Positions 1-10,095 of a stretch of 46,272 nt of DNA are shown here, in pieces; the stretch's first letter is position 1; each line of letters starts with the position of its first letter. The stretch lies in contig JAJDCX010000043.1 in assembly GCA_029260615.1 (NCBI GenBank), forward strand, positions 1 to 46,272, in the 5' to 3' direction. Source of the DNA: Phycisphaeraceae bacterium (GTDB lineage: Bacteria; Planctomycetota; Phycisphaerae; Phycisphaerales; Phycisphaeraceae). The notes under the pieces were generated by a model that saw nothing but the letters and a program-made list of their open reading frames with translations, searched no databases and was not told the DNA's origin. The position numbers were made by a program, and so were the translations under genes.

Positions 1-1218
1 ACCGGCGAGGAATAAGCCGGGGACTTGCTTGGTCATGCAGGTCGCGTCGATCTGGTGGGGCCAGACCATGTCGTATTCGACGGCGTAGCCGTGGCGGAGG
101 ATGACGGCGTTTTCGCAGCCGGGCATCATGCGGACGAGTTGTTCCTGCACGTCGGCGGGCAGCGAGGTGCTGATCCCGTTGCAGTAGATCTCGTTGGTTT
201 CAAGCGATTCGGGCTCGAGGAAGACGTGATGGGAGTTGCGGTCGGCGAAGCGAACGACTTTGTCTTCGATGGATGGGCAGTAGCGTGGGCCGGCGGTTTC
301 TATTTGGCCGTTGTACATCGGGGCGCGATCGAGGTTGGCACGGATGAGGTCGTGGCCTGCCTGTGTGGTGTGCGTGATCCAGCAGGGACGTTGTTCGGTT
401 GCGGGGAATGAACCTGCAGGCTTGCGAAGTGTCATCTCGCTGAACGGGGTTGGGTCATCGTCGCCGGGTTGTAGTTCAAGGTTGCTGAAATCGATTGATT
501 CGGCGGCGAGTCGTGGGGGTGTGCCGGTCTTGAGTCGGCCCAGCTCGAAGCCGAGCTTGGTTAACGCGGCACTGATCCCGACGGCGGGTGCTTCACCGAC
601 TCGGCCGCCTGGGGTTTGCGATGGGCCGGTGTGCATCAGGCCGCGCATGAATGTGCCGGTGGTGAGGATGGTGGCGTTAGCGCGGAGAGGTTGGGGGTTG
701 GGGGTTGGGGATTGGGGGTTAGGATTGAAGACGATGCCCATGCATTGGCCGTCTTCGATGATGAAGTCTTCGACGGCCCCGGTGAGGATGTCGAGGTTGC
801 GGCGGGTCGCCAGGAGGCGTTGGACTTCACGGGCGTAGGCGTACTTGTCGCTCTGGCAGCGCGGGCCGCGGACGGCTGGGCCTTTACTGATATTGAGGAT
901 GCGGAACTGGATCCCGGTGGCGTCGGCGGCCAGGCCCATGAGGCCGCCCATCGCGTCGATCTCCCGGACCATCTGCCCCTTGGCGAGCCCGCCGATGGCT
1001 GGGTTACAACTCATGGCGCCGATCTTGGAGGGGTCCATCGTGACCAGAGCAACACGGCCCCCCCCGGATGTAGCCCCCCCAGATGCAGCCCCCCCAGATG
1101 CAGCCCCCCCACTGCCGTCGAACTCGGGGTGCAGCCTATTCGCCGCCGCCCAGGCCGCTTCCGCGCCGGCGTGGCCGCCGCCGATGACGATCAGGTTGTA
1201 ATCACAGCCGTTGGGCAT
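1..1218 (-). CDS. mnmG: tRNA uridine-5-carboxymethylaminomethyl modification enzyme MnmG (GidA), 3'-truncated by the window edge
   Basis: FAD-dependent partner of MnmE that installs the cm5/cmnm5 group on wobble U34 of certain tRNAs. I translated 406 codons on the minus strand; the frame is still open at base 1, so the C-terminal part lies outside the window. Visible motifs are the FAD-binding GGGHAG (residues 13-18), MSCNPAIGG, GPAVRGPRCQ, RLKTGTPPR and GPRYCPSIEDK, all diagnostic of the family. Two in-frame low-complexity insertions are odd. Residues about 30-54 are Gly/Ala/Ser-rich and encoded by three 15-bp tandem units. Residues 165-176 are Asn/Pro/Gln-rich and encoded by a heptamer module also found elsewhere in the window. 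The ATG at 1218 has no Shine-Dalgarno, but TATAAT lies 9 nt upstream, which suggests a nearly leaderless mRNA. The gene follows fumC on the same strand. Identification is secure. Confidence 0.95.
   Translation of the reverse strand, partial: MPNGCDYNLIVIGGGHAGAEAAWAAANRLHPEFDGSGGAASGGAASGGATSGGGRVALVTMDPSKIGAMSCNPAIGGLAKGQMVREIDAMGGLMGLAADATGIQFRILNISKGPAVRGPRCQSDKYAYAREVQRLLATRRNLDILTGAVEDFIIEDGQCMGIVFNPNPQSPTPNPQPLRANATILTTGTFMRGLMHTGPSQTPGGRVGEAPAVGISAALTKLGFELGRLKTGTPPRLAAESIDFSNLELQPGDDDPTPFSEMTLRKPAGSFPATEQRPCWITHTTQAGHDLIRANLDRAPMYNGQIETAGPRYCPSIEDKVVRFADRNSHHVFLEPESLETNEIYCNGISTSLPADVQEQLVRMMPGCENAVILRHGYAVEYDMVWPHQIDATCMTKQVPGLFLAG
690..724 (+). repeat. Five-heptamer module (G-rich subtype) inside mnmG
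   Basis: Three consecutive GTTGGGG units, one ATTGGGG and a degenerate GTTAGGA make 35 bp of exact 7-bp periodicity. The G-runs (GGGGG, GGGGG, GGGG, GGGGG) could form a G-quadruplex on the plus strand, which is the template strand for mnmG. The module is read in frame as an Asn/Pro/Gln-rich segment (MnmG residues 165-176) that has no counterpart in E. coli MnmG as I recall it. The same heptamers occur at 38264-38357. Confidence 0.85.
1066..1110. repeat. Three tandem 15-bp units inside mnmG
   Basis: Units at 1066-1080, 1081-1095 and 1096-1110 share the plus-strand form RGATGYAGCCCCCCC. The last two are identical and the first differs at two positions. Because 15 is a multiple of three, each unit adds one Ala-(Ala/Thr)-Ser-Gly-Gly block to MnmG without a frameshift. 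This is a likely site of copy-number variation between strains. Confidence 0.9.
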
Positions 1219-1227
1219 AAGCGGGGC

Positions 1228-1233
1228 ATTATA
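1228..1233 (-). promoter_or_regulatory. Candidate -10 box for mnmG
   Basis: The minus strand reads TATAAT, a perfect -10 consensus, ending 9 nt before the mnmG ATG. A start site about 7 nt downstream would leave almost no 5' leader, in line with the missing Shine-Dalgarno. I found no convincing -35 box, so this is a suggestion only. Confidence 0.35.
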
Positions 1234-1263
1234 GCAGGCGATGCCCCCCTACCGCCCCACCCC

Positions 1264-1280
1264 GCTAAGCCGCAAGCGGC
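1264..1280. repeat. 17-bp repeat GCTAAGCCGCAAGCGGC, copy 1
   Basis: Contains the palindromic core CCGCAAGCGG (CCGC/GCGG stem). It lies just downstream of the fumC stop on the minus strand, where it could act as a weak terminator or REP-like element. An identical copy lies inside fumC at 2330-2346. Confidence 0.7.
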
Positions 1281-1288
1281 GACGCGGA

Positions 1289-2707
<1,419 letters not shown>

Positions 2708-2801
2708 GGTGTGGGTCCTAATTACGTCCATCATCGGACGTACCGGACTCTACACGAATCGGGCCGACGTGCAACGTGATCGGCTATCGGCGCAAGAAAA
2801 A

Positions 2802-2821
2802 CCCCGGGTTGGTACCCGGGG
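2802..2821 (-). terminator. Rho-independent terminator of the coiled-coil gene
   Basis: Perfect 7-bp stem CCCCGGG/CCCGGGG with a 6-nt loop. On the minus strand the hairpin is followed by TTTTTCTT. It sits about 40 nt past the stop of the minus-strand gene ending at 2864. Confidence 0.75.
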
Positions 2822-2863
2822 CATGGGGGGGGCGTTTGTAATATCAACCACTACTTGGCGGTG

Positions 2864-5131
2864 TCAGGCGGCTTTGCGGTCGTCTTCGGTGGTGTCCTTG
2901 GCCGACTCGTTCTTGGGCTGGGCTTCGCCGTGGGCGTTCACGAGGTGGGTGGCCTTCTTGCCCATACGGCTGGCCATTTCCTGGAGCGGAGCGGTGAGCT
3001 TGCTGGCATCGACGACGGGCTTCTCGGTGGGAGCGGCTTGGGCCCCCTGGTCACGTTTGATGGCGCCGCGGACACTCTTGCCGACGTCGGCGATCTGGCT
3101 GAGTTCTTCGATGGCCTGGCGGCGCAGGGGGACGATGATGTTCTCGACTTCCTGGCGGACCCGGTCCATGTGTTCGGTGAGTTCGTGTTCGGCGTCACGG
3201 GCGGCGGAGACGGCGTTTGGCCGAAGCTCGGCGACACGTTTGCCTATTTGGTCTTCGATGAGTTGGACCATGGCCTGGGAATTTTCGCGCAGTTGGCTTA
3301 GCCGTTCGCCTGTCTGCTTTTCGATGTTCTCCATGGCCTGCTGTGCCTGGGGCTCGACGCCCTTGAGCTTGCGTGTGAGTTGCTGTTCGATCAGATCGAC
3401 CATGCTCTGGGAGGAGACGCACAGTTCCTGCACGCGTTGGCGCATGGTCTGTTGGGTATCTTGGATGGTGGCTTGCGCCTGGGCTTCCAAGGCCTGCTTC
3501 TGCTTGTCCAGAGCGGCCTGGGTGTCGCGGCGGAAGGCGTCCCAGTGGGCCTTGGCTTTGCCCGAGAGCTCGGCCTCGGCGGTCTTGGAATACTCGTCGG
3601 AGAGTTGGCGGTGGCTGGACAGGGCGTCTTCCAGACGTACCTTGAATGGGTCGGTGATGGCGTCGGCACGGCTCATCGCTTCGACGACGTGCTCGCGGAG
3701 GCTGCGTTCAATGGCCTGGGCTACCCTGGCGGCCTGTTGATCGGCCTTGTGTGAAAGGTTGTTTGCCTCGGCTTCGATTTTACGAGTCGCTTGGATGGCT
3801 TCGGCGTGGCTCTGGTCCAGCGACGCGGTGAGTTGGCCGTGGATCTGTTGGCCGATCTCGGCGGCACGGTCGCCTGCACCCTCGAGCGCCTTGTCCACAC
3901 GCTTGGTGACTTCGTTGAGCAATGAGTCGGCGGCGTCCTTGGCCTGGGCGGATGCCTGGCTTGCCTTGCTTTCCCAAATATCGGTGAGGGATTCTCTGGC
4001 CTTGCCGGTCTTTTCCTGGAGGGCCTGGAGCTTGTCGTCCAGAGACGCTGCTTCCTGGTCGAGATGTTCTCTCTGCTTGGCGATCAGTTGATCGGCCATG
4101 GCCTTGCTGCGTTCGTCCAGCTCGACGATCAGCTCGGCCTGCTTGCGGGTCATCAATTCATCGATCCTGTGGGTCAGTTTCTGGTCGTGCTGATCGAGTT
4201 GTGCTTCCAGTGCCCGGTCGGCCCGTTGGGTGAGGGCGTCGAGCTGCTGCTGGATGACGTTCTCGGCCTCATCGGACAAGCCAAGCATACGGCTGTCGAG
4301 TACCTGCAGCGCGTCGTTGACCGAGCCGACCTGTGTGCGGGCGTCTTCGATAACGGCGTTGAGTGTTTCCCTGGCGGGTTCGAGGGTTTTCTGGGCCTGG
4401 GCTGGGAGGGACTCGAGTGTTTCGCGGACGGTGTTGTCGGCGGCCTCGATGATCTGATGGATGCGCTGGCCACACTCGGTGGCGTGGTTTTCCAACTGCC
4501 CGAAGATCGGGTCGATCAGCTTCTGCGCCTCGTCACGGGCAAGGCCTGCGGCGGCGGCGAGTCGGTTGTCGATGTCGGTGAATGCGGTCTGGATGTCCCG
4601 GCGTGTATCGCTGAGTTGTTCCTGGCCGGTGGTTTGGGCGTGACGGAATTCGCCGAGGTGGTCGGCCACGTTGTCGCCCAACTGGTTTAGCTGGGTGCGG
4701 GCGTCCTGAACGATCTGCTCCATGGCGGCTTTTACGGCCTGCTTGGCGGCGGCGAGTTCGGGCTTGAATGTGCGGGCCTGCTCGATCTGGACGTTGAGTT
4801 GATCGGCAAGCTCCTGGACACCCTCTCGGAGCTGGTCTACCTGATAAGAACGCTTATCAAGGATGGTTTCGTCGTGGCGGAGTTGTGTGTAGCGGTTGCG
4901 TACGGCGTCGTCGATGGCGCGGACCTTGCCGGTGAGCCGGGCGATTTCTTCGGCTGGGGGGACGATGCCCATGGTGCCGAAGCGTGTCTCGCAGTCTTTG
5001 AGAAGTCGTAGCAGCCGAAGCCTTTCGTCCTTGACTCGGTCGAGGACCGATTGGAGTTCGGCGGCGGCGCCTTGTGTGCCGTAGGGCTGGCCGGCGGGGA
5101 AGGGTTGGCCTTGGTTGTAATCCTCACTCAC
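2864..5131 (-). CDS. Large cytoplasmic coiled-coil protein of unknown function
   Basis: Not recognised as a named family. I place the start at GTG 5131, preceded by GAGGAG 7 nt upstream. The in-frame ATG at 5203 lacks such a site and would add 24 unconvincing residues. The product is then 755 residues. After a short Gly/Pro/Gln-rich head (SEDYNQGQPFPAGQPYG) almost the whole chain is heptad-rich Ala/Glu/Gln/Lys/Arg helix with few Pro or Gly, and recurring blocks such as 'KADQLI', 'AQATIQDTQQTMRQRVQEL' and 'NSQAMVQLIEDQIGKRV' recall apolipoprotein- or MCP-like amphipathic repeats. There is no signal peptide or membrane segment. The tail is charged and polar. It is a single-gene unit with its own terminator, divergent from the antiporter gene. 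A structural, filament or chromosome-organising role is possible, but the sequence does not show which. Confidence 0.75.
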   Translation of the reverse strand: MSEDYNQGQPFPAGQPYGTQGAAAELQSVLDRVKDERLRLLRLLKDCETRFGTMGIVPPAEEIARLTGKVRAIDDAVRNRYTQLRHDETILDKRSYQVDQLREGVQELADQLNVQIEQARTFKPELAAAKQAVKAAMEQIVQDARTQLNQLGDNVADHLGEFRHAQTTGQEQLSDTRRDIQTAFTDIDNRLAAAAGLARDEAQKLIDPIFGQLENHATECGQRIHQIIEAADNTVRETLESLPAQAQKTLEPARETLNAVIEDARTQVGSVNDALQVLDSRMLGLSDEAENVIQQQLDALTQRADRALEAQLDQHDQKLTHRIDELMTRKQAELIVELDERSKAMADQLIAKQREHLDQEAASLDDKLQALQEKTGKARESLTDIWESKASQASAQAKDAADSLLNEVTKRVDKALEGAGDRAAEIGQQIHGQLTASLDQSHAEAIQATRKIEAEANNLSHKADQQAARVAQAIERSLREHVVEAMSRADAITDPFKVRLEDALSSHRQLSDEYSKTAEAELSGKAKAHWDAFRRDTQAALDKQKQALEAQAQATIQDTQQTMRQRVQELCVSSQSMVDLIEQQLTRKLKGVEPQAQQAMENIEKQTGERLSQLRENSQAMVQLIEDQIGKRVAELRPNAVSAARDAEHELTEHMDRVRQEVENIIVPLRRQAIEELSQIADVGKSVRGAIKRDQGAQAAPTEKPVVDASKLTAPLQEMASRMGKKATHLVNAHGEAQPKNESAKDTTEDDRKAA

Positions 5132-5345
5132 GTGGGCTCTCCTCAAACTGACTGGTGCAGACAAATCCATTGCGATCCACGGGAGGACCGGCTTGACGAT
5201 CATCGGCGAAGTGACCCGATCGGGTAGAAACCATGGGGCGGGTGGAGTTATCGGATGCGCTGGCCGGTGGCGGTGTGTAAGGGGGTGGGGTTACACTGCG
5301 AAGGTCCGTTTGTGTTGAAACTACGCTAAATAGAAAGGTCGCACC

Positions 5346-6746
5346 TTGGGGCTGTTCCAGATCATCGCGTTGCTGCTGACGCTGACCGCGTTGATGGCTT
5401 ATGTGAACTACAAATGCTTGCGTCTGCCCCAGACGATCGGGTTGATGGTGTTGGCGTTGGGGTTTTCGCTTGCGCTTATCGGACTGAGCCTGGTGGCACC
5501 GGGTGTGGTGGAACGTGCGAGGCAGGTACTGGATCAGATTGATTTTGATGCGGCGCTGCTGAACGGGATGCTGGGGTTTATGTTGTTTGCTGGGGCGTTG
5601 CATGTGGACATGGGTCGGCTGTGGTCGCAGAAGTGGCCGGTCGCGCTGCTGGCTACCCTGGGTGTGGTGGTCTCGACGGTGCTGGTGGCGGGGATGACGT
5701 GGTGTGTGTTCCGGGTGCTGGGTCAGGACATGCCAATCATCTACTGTCTTTTATTCGGGGCATTGATCTCGCCGACGGACCCGATCGCGGTGCTGGCGAT
5801 ACTTAAGACCCTGGGGGTGCCGAAGAACCTGGAGACCAAGATCGCGGGTGAGTCGCTATTCAACGACGGCGTGGGGGTGGTGGTGTTCATCGCGCTGATG
5901 GGAGTCGCGGGGTTTGGCGGGCACGGCCATGAGCCTAAGGCCGACGTCTTGGCTAACCCTACACAGGTGCAAGTCGCTGATACGGATGTTGTCGATCACA
6001 CCGCCCTACCGGCACACGCGGAGGCTGAAATAACAGGGGAATCAAAGCACCTGGGCGGCGTGAACCTGGGCGAGGTGGCGGTGCTATTTGGGAAAGAAAC
6101 CCTAGGCGGCGCGGTGTTCGGCCTGGCGATTGGGGTCCTTGCGTTCGTGATGCTACGTAGCGTGGACAACTACCAGGTCGAGGTGCTGATTTCTTTGGCG
6201 TTGGTCGCGGGTGGGTATGCGCTGGCGGCGGCGTTGGGGTTGTCTGGGCCGATCGCGATGGTGGTGTGCGGGCTATTAATTGGGAACCACGGCCGGGCAC
6301 ATGCGATGTCCGACATCACACGTCAAAACCTGGACACGTTCTGGGAGTTGATCGACGAGGTGCTTAACGCGGTGCTGTTTGTGCTGATCGGGCTGGAGGT
6401 GCTGGTGTTGACGTTTGACGAGGTGAACCTTGAGGCCGGGCTGCTGGCGATCCCGATGGTGCTGCTGGCTCGGCTTATCGCGGTGAGTTTGCCGATGTCG
6501 ATGCTCAAGCGTTTCCACGAATTCACCCCCCACGCGGTGAAGGTGCTGACCTGGGGCGGGCTGCGTGGTGGGATATCGGTGGCGTTGGCGCTGTCGCTTA
6601 AAGAAACCCTGGGGCGAGAGGCACCGCAGAGCTATCAGGCGATCCTCTTTATGACCTATGCTGTCGTGGTGTTTTCGATCGTCGTGCAGGGCCTGACGAT
6701 GCCGGGGCTTTTGAGGCGGCTAAAACTGGGCTCGACGACAGCATAA
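5346..6746 (+). CDS. Na+/H+ antiporter, CPA1/NhaP family
   Basis: Inner-membrane cation/proton antiporter, 466 residues with about 12 hydrophobic segments. The CPA1 signature is clear: GALISPTDPIAVLAILK with the ion-binding Asp145, and GESLFNDGVGVVVF with Asp174. The C-terminal part keeps the family's LTWGGLRGGISVALALSL motif, including the functional Arg. Start is TTG at 5346 with GAAAGG about 10 nt upstream; no ATG fits better. A hydrophilic loop at about residues 191-236 (His/Asp/Glu/Pro-rich) between membrane segments is longer than usual and may be a regulatory insertion. It is divergent from the coiled-coil gene across 214 bp. Ion specificity cannot be read from sequence. Confidence 0.9.
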   Translation: MGLFQIIALLLTLTALMAYVNYKCLRLPQTIGLMVLALGFSLALIGLSLVAPGVVERARQVLDQIDFDAALLNGMLGFMLFAGALHVDMGRLWSQKWPVALLATLGVVVSTVLVAGMTWCVFRVLGQDMPIIYCLLFGALISPTDPIAVLAILKTLGVPKNLETKIAGESLFNDGVGVVVFIALMGVAGFGGHGHEPKADVLANPTQVQVADTDVVDHTALPAHAEAEITGESKHLGGVNLGEVAVLFGKETLGGAVFGLAIGVLAFVMLRSVDNYQVEVLISLALVAGGYALAAALGLSGPIAMVVCGLLIGNHGRAHAMSDITRQNLDTFWELIDEVLNAVLFVLIGLEVLVLTFDEVNLEAGLLAIPMVLLARLIAVSLPMSMLKRFHEFTPHAVKVLTWGGLRGGISVALALSLKETLGREAPQSYQAILFMTYAVVVFSIVVQGLTMPGLLRRLKLGSTTA

Positions 6747-6754
6747 ATAACTGG

Positions 6755-6984
6755 TATTAAAGTACTTATTTATATTATAACGTAGCAGACTCTAGCCGTG
6801 CCTGGATGCCCTCGGGTTTGCCATATTATAGGTATCCGGCTACAAACTGCATCCAATAACGTCGTATCTTCGGGCCTTAGGGCCTGATTGAAACCTACCC
6901 ACCCTGGCCCGACCCGGCTTTGGCGAACACGCCGCCGACAGACTTCGGGCCCATAATCGATCCAAATCATTAGGACATAACAAG
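6755..6984 (+). promoter_or_regulatory. Structured 5' leader of metK with AT-rich promoter region; possible regulatory RNA of unassigned class
   Basis: The AT-rich stretch at 6755-6780 (around TTATATTATAA) is the likely promoter area. Downstream I find three hairpins. (1) 6785-6850: nested stems GCAG/CTGC, TAGCCG/CGGCTA (6793-6798 with 6837-6842) and GATGCC/GGTATC (6805-6810 with 6831-6836), with a 20-nt apical loop. (2) 6871-6911: CGGGCC/GGCCCG plus AGGG/CCCT around a 19-nt loop containing GATTGAAACC. (3) 6922-6933: GGCG/CGCC. metK leaders often carry SAM-sensing elements, and GGGCCTGATTGAAACC faintly recalls the SAM-I core, but the GGCAACC element and kink-turn are missing. I do not assign a class. 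Confidence 0.4.
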
Positions 6985-8214
6985 ATGGCGAAGCGTAAAA
7001 ACAGTGGTCACTACCTATTCACCAGCGAATCCGTCTCGATGGGCCACCCCGACAAGGTGTCTGACCAGGTTTCCGATGCGATCCTGGACAGCCTGCTGGC
7101 GGTGGACCCCAACGCCCGGGTGGCTTGTGAGACTTTCTGCACCACGGGCCTAGTGGTGGTCGGCGGGGAGATCACCGTCCACAACCAGAAGGCGGTCGAG
7201 GTCCTGAATAACGCGGAGTTCACGGTCCGGGATACGATCCGGGACATCGGATACACCGGCGATCTGGGGATGAAATTTGATGCTGACTCTTGTGGGGTGA
7301 TGCGGACCATGCACTCGCAATCGACGGACATCAGCCAGGGCGTGACGGCTGGCAAGGGCCTGCACAAGGAGCAGGGTGCTGGGGACCAGGGGCTGATGTT
7401 CGGCTATGCCTGCAGCGAAACCGCCAGCCTGATGCCGTTGACCATTGACCTATCTCACAAGCTGGTCGCACGCCACGCCAAGATCCGTCAGGCCAACAAG
7501 ATCAAGGGCCTGCGTCCCGATGCTAAGAGCCAGGTCACCGTCGAGTACGACGAGAACCACAAGCCGGTGCGGATCGACACGGTCGTGCTATCGACCCAGC
7601 ACGCCGCGATGTGGAACGGCAAGGCCAAGCAGGCGCAGCTCAAGAAGGCGATCATCAAGCACATCATTGAGCCTTGTATGCCCAAGAAGCTCTACAACTC
7701 CAAGAGTGTCACGATCCACGTCAACCCCACGGGCCAGTTTGAGATCGGCGGGCCTCACGGCGACGTCGGCCTGACCGGGCGGAAGATCATCGTGGATACC
7801 TACGGCGGGCGGGGTCGTCACGGCGGTGGCGCGTTCTCGGGTAAAGACCCGTCGAAGGTTGACCGATCAGCTGCATACATGGGCCGATATATCGCCAAGA
7901 ATATCGTCGCTGCCGGGCTGGCGGAGATATGCGAAGTCCAGTTGTCTTACGCGATCGGGGTCGCCCAGCCCACGAGCGTCCATATTGAAACTTTTGAGAC
8001 CGGTAAGATCGACGAATCCACGATCAGCCGACTCGTCCGAGAACACTTCCCGCTGACACCGATGGGTATCATCAAACATCTGGGGCTGCGCAAGCCGATC
8101 TATCTAAAGACGGCTGCCCACGGGCACTTCGGGCGTAAGCCCGGGGCCGACGGCAGCTTCTCTTGGGAAAAGACCGACCGCGCTGCCCGGCTGAAAAAGG
8201 CCGCGGGGCTCTGA
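6985..8214 (+). CDS. metK: S-adenosylmethionine synthetase (MetK)
   Basis: Makes S-adenosylmethionine from methionine and ATP in the cytoplasm. 409 residues, slightly longer than the ~385 of E. coli owing to a basic C-terminal tail. Seen: [17 protein letters not shown] with catalytic His21, [14 protein letters not shown] (GAGDQG at 131-136), and the P-loop-like GGGAFSGKD at residues 280-288 followed by [13 protein letters not shown] at 6985 is the only sensible start. The gene stands alone, preceded by a long structured leader and followed after 111 bp by ptsI. Confidence 0.97.
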   Translation: MAKRKNSGHYLFTSESVSMGHPDKVSDQVSDAILDSLLAVDPNARVACETFCTTGLVVVGGEITVHNQKAVEVLNNAEFTVRDTIRDIGYTGDLGMKFDADSCGVMRTMHSQSTDISQGVTAGKGLHKEQGAGDQGLMFGYACSETASLMPLTIDLSHKLVARHAKIRQANKIKGLRPDAKSQVTVEYDENHKPVRIDTVVLSTQHAAMWNGKAKQAQLKKAIIKHIIEPCMPKKLYNSKSVTIHVNPTGQFEIGGPHGDVGLTGRKIIVDTYGGRGRHGGGAFSGKDPSKVDRSAAYMGRYIAKNIVAAGLAEICEVQLSYAIGVAQPTSVHIETFETGKIDESTISRLVREHFPLTPMGIIKHLGLRKPIYLKTAAHGHFGRKPGADGSFSWEKTDRAARLKKAAGL

Positions 8215-8325
8215 CCCCGGCAGCGAGGTAGGACATCTCGCCGATAAAGCGGTGGGATTACCAATTAGGAGACCCGCAGGGTTGGTCGCAGCGTACCACG
8301 ACTACGTTCCCTCCCACGCGGACCT

Positions 8326-10095
8326 ATGCAGACAAAAAAAGGCATCCCGGTATCCCCAGGCATCGCGATCGCGCCGGCGATGGTGCTGGACGGTGAAGAT
8401 CAACCGATCCCGCGCCGTACCGTTGCGCCGACCCAAGTTCCCCATGAGCTTCAACGGCTGGATGACGCTTTGGCCGCCTCCAGCGCCGAGGTCCAGGAAC
8501 TCAAAGACAAGACTACTGCACGGGTCGGGCCGGAGCTCGCGGCGATCTTTGGCTTTCACCTGGGCATGCTGGCGGATAAGTCACTTGTGGGCGAGATCCG
8601 ATCTGCGATTGAAAACCAGCGTGTCACTGCCGAGTTCGCGGTGTACTCCGTGCTCAAGGCGATGGGCAAGAAGTTCCTGCAGGCCGAGTCCCGGTACATG
8701 CGTGAGCGTGTCTCGGATGTCTGGGACCTGGAGAGGCGGATCCTTCGGCACCTGATCGGCAAGGCACGCGATGAGTTGGCGCACCTCGATCACAACGCTG
8801 TGGTCATCGCACACGATCTCACACCCAGCCAGACTGCGTCGCTGGACCGGAGCAAGATCAAGGGCATCGCCACGGACGCCGGTGGGTTGACCAGCCATAC
8901 CGCGATCCTCGCCCATGCTTTGGGTATCCCGGCGATCGTCGGGCTCGAAGACATCACCGGCCAGGTCAACACCGGCGACATGGTCGTCATCGACGGGCAA
9001 CGCGGCGTGGTCACCATCGACCCGGATGCCGGGCAGTTGATGCAATCCCGCAAAGAGGCTGACCGGATGGTTGCGCTGGGGGACCTGCTGGGTGAGATAC
9101 GAGACCTGCCGGCAGAAACCAAAGACGGCACGGAGATCAACCTCCAGGCCAATATCGAATTCCCCAACGAGATCGGCCAGGCGCTGAACAACGGTGCCAA
9201 AGGGATCGGGCTGTACCGCACGGAGTTTCTTTACCTGGCGTCTAAGACCGAGCCGACCGAGGAGGAGCAGTACCAGACCTACCTGGAAGCGATCAACAAC
9301 CTCGATGGCAAACCCCTGACTGTCCGCACCCTGGATCTGGGGGCTGACAAGATGGACAAGAGGCACAACACCGGCAACGACTCCAGCGAGCGCAACCCGT
9401 TCCTGGGGTGCCGATCCATCCGGCTGTGTCTGCAAAACCTGCCGATGTTTAAGACGCAGTTGCGTGCGATCCTCCGAGCCTCGACCGCTGGGCCGGTGCG
9501 GATCATGTTCCCGCTTATCAGCAACATCATGGAACTGCTGCAGTCCAAGATGATCCTGGGCGACGTGATGGAAGACCTGGAAGATCAGGGGATCGCCTAC
9601 GGCGAAAACATCCCGGTGGGGATTATGGTCGAGGTCCCTTCGGTGGCGATCCAGGCCAAGACTTTCTGCCGGGAGGTGGACTTTATGTCCATCGGGACCA
9701 ACGACCTGATCCAGTACACGGTGGCGGTAGACCGGGGCAACGAGCGGATCGCCAGTTTGTACTCGGGGGCCCACCCGGCGGTGATTATGCTGATCCGGGA
9801 CGTTGTCAGGGCGGCTGATAAGGCGGGTGTGGACGTGAGCCTGTGCGGGGAGATGGCCAGCGTGCCAGAGTATACAATGCTGTTGATGGGGTTAGGGCTT
9901 AGGTCGCTTTCGATCACCCCCCCCGCCCTGCCGGAGGTCAAGCAGATCATCCGTGCGGTATCGATCGACCAATGTAGACGTGTTGCCCGCAAGGCCACCA
10001 CGTTCGATTCGGACAGAGAGGTCGCCAATTATTTACGCGACCAGTTGAGTAAAGCAATCCCCGGCGTGTTCGATGGACGTTCCATCGGTTACTGA
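8326..10095 (+). CDS. ptsI: Phosphoenolpyruvate-protein phosphotransferase (PTS enzyme I)
   Basis: Transfers phosphate from PEP to HPr. 589 residues with all enzyme I landmarks: N-terminal GIPVSPGIAIAPA, the phospho-accepting His191 in GGLTSHTAILA, GIGLYRTEFLYL, the PEP-binding FMSIGTNDLIQYT signature, and Cys507 in SLCGEMA. The ATG at 8326 gives an N-terminus aligning with the family. No HPr, EII or HPr kinase gene is next to it, so whether it serves sugar uptake or a purely regulatory phosphorelay is open. Planctomycetes often keep only an incomplete PTS. A 218-bp gap follows. Confidence 0.95.
   Translation: MQTKKGIPVSPGIAIAPAMVLDGEDQPIPRRTVAPTQVPHELQRLDDALAASSAEVQELKDKTTARVGPELAAIFGFHLGMLADKSLVGEIRSAIENQRVTAEFAVYSVLKAMGKKFLQAESRYMRERVSDVWDLERRILRHLIGKARDELAHLDHNAVVIAHDLTPSQTASLDRSKIKGIATDAGGLTSHTAILAHALGIPAIVGLEDITGQVNTGDMVVIDGQRGVVTIDPDAGQLMQSRKEADRMVALGDLLGEIRDLPAETKDGTEINLQANIEFPNEIGQALNNGAKGIGLYRTEFLYLASKTEPTEEEQYQTYLEAINNLDGKPLTVRTLDLGADKMDKRHNTGNDSSERNPFLGCRSIRLCLQNLPMFKTQLRAILRASTAGPVRIMFPLISNIMELLQSKMILGDVMEDLEDQGIAYGENIPVGIMVEVPSVAIQAKTFCREVDFMSIGTNDLIQYTVAVDRGNERIASLYSGAHPAVIMLIRDVVRAADKAGVDVSLCGEMASVPEYTMLLMGLGLRSLSITPPALPEVKQIIRAVSIDQCRRVARKATTFDSDREVANYLRDQLSKAIPGVFDGRSIGY

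Noticed and set aside
25..411. Plus-strand ORFs at the left edge
   Set aside because: They are complementary to mnmG, whose protein motifs are clear on the minus strand.
6871..6911. SAM-I riboswitch call for the metK leader
   Set aside because: GGGCCTGATTGAAACC resembles part of the SAM-I core, but the GGCAACC strand and kink-turn are absent, so I list it only as an unassigned structured leader.
8581..9774. A 397-codon minus-strand ORF opposite ptsI
   Set aside because: Antisense shadow; ptsI motifs are unambiguous and the reverse frame has no recognisable domain.
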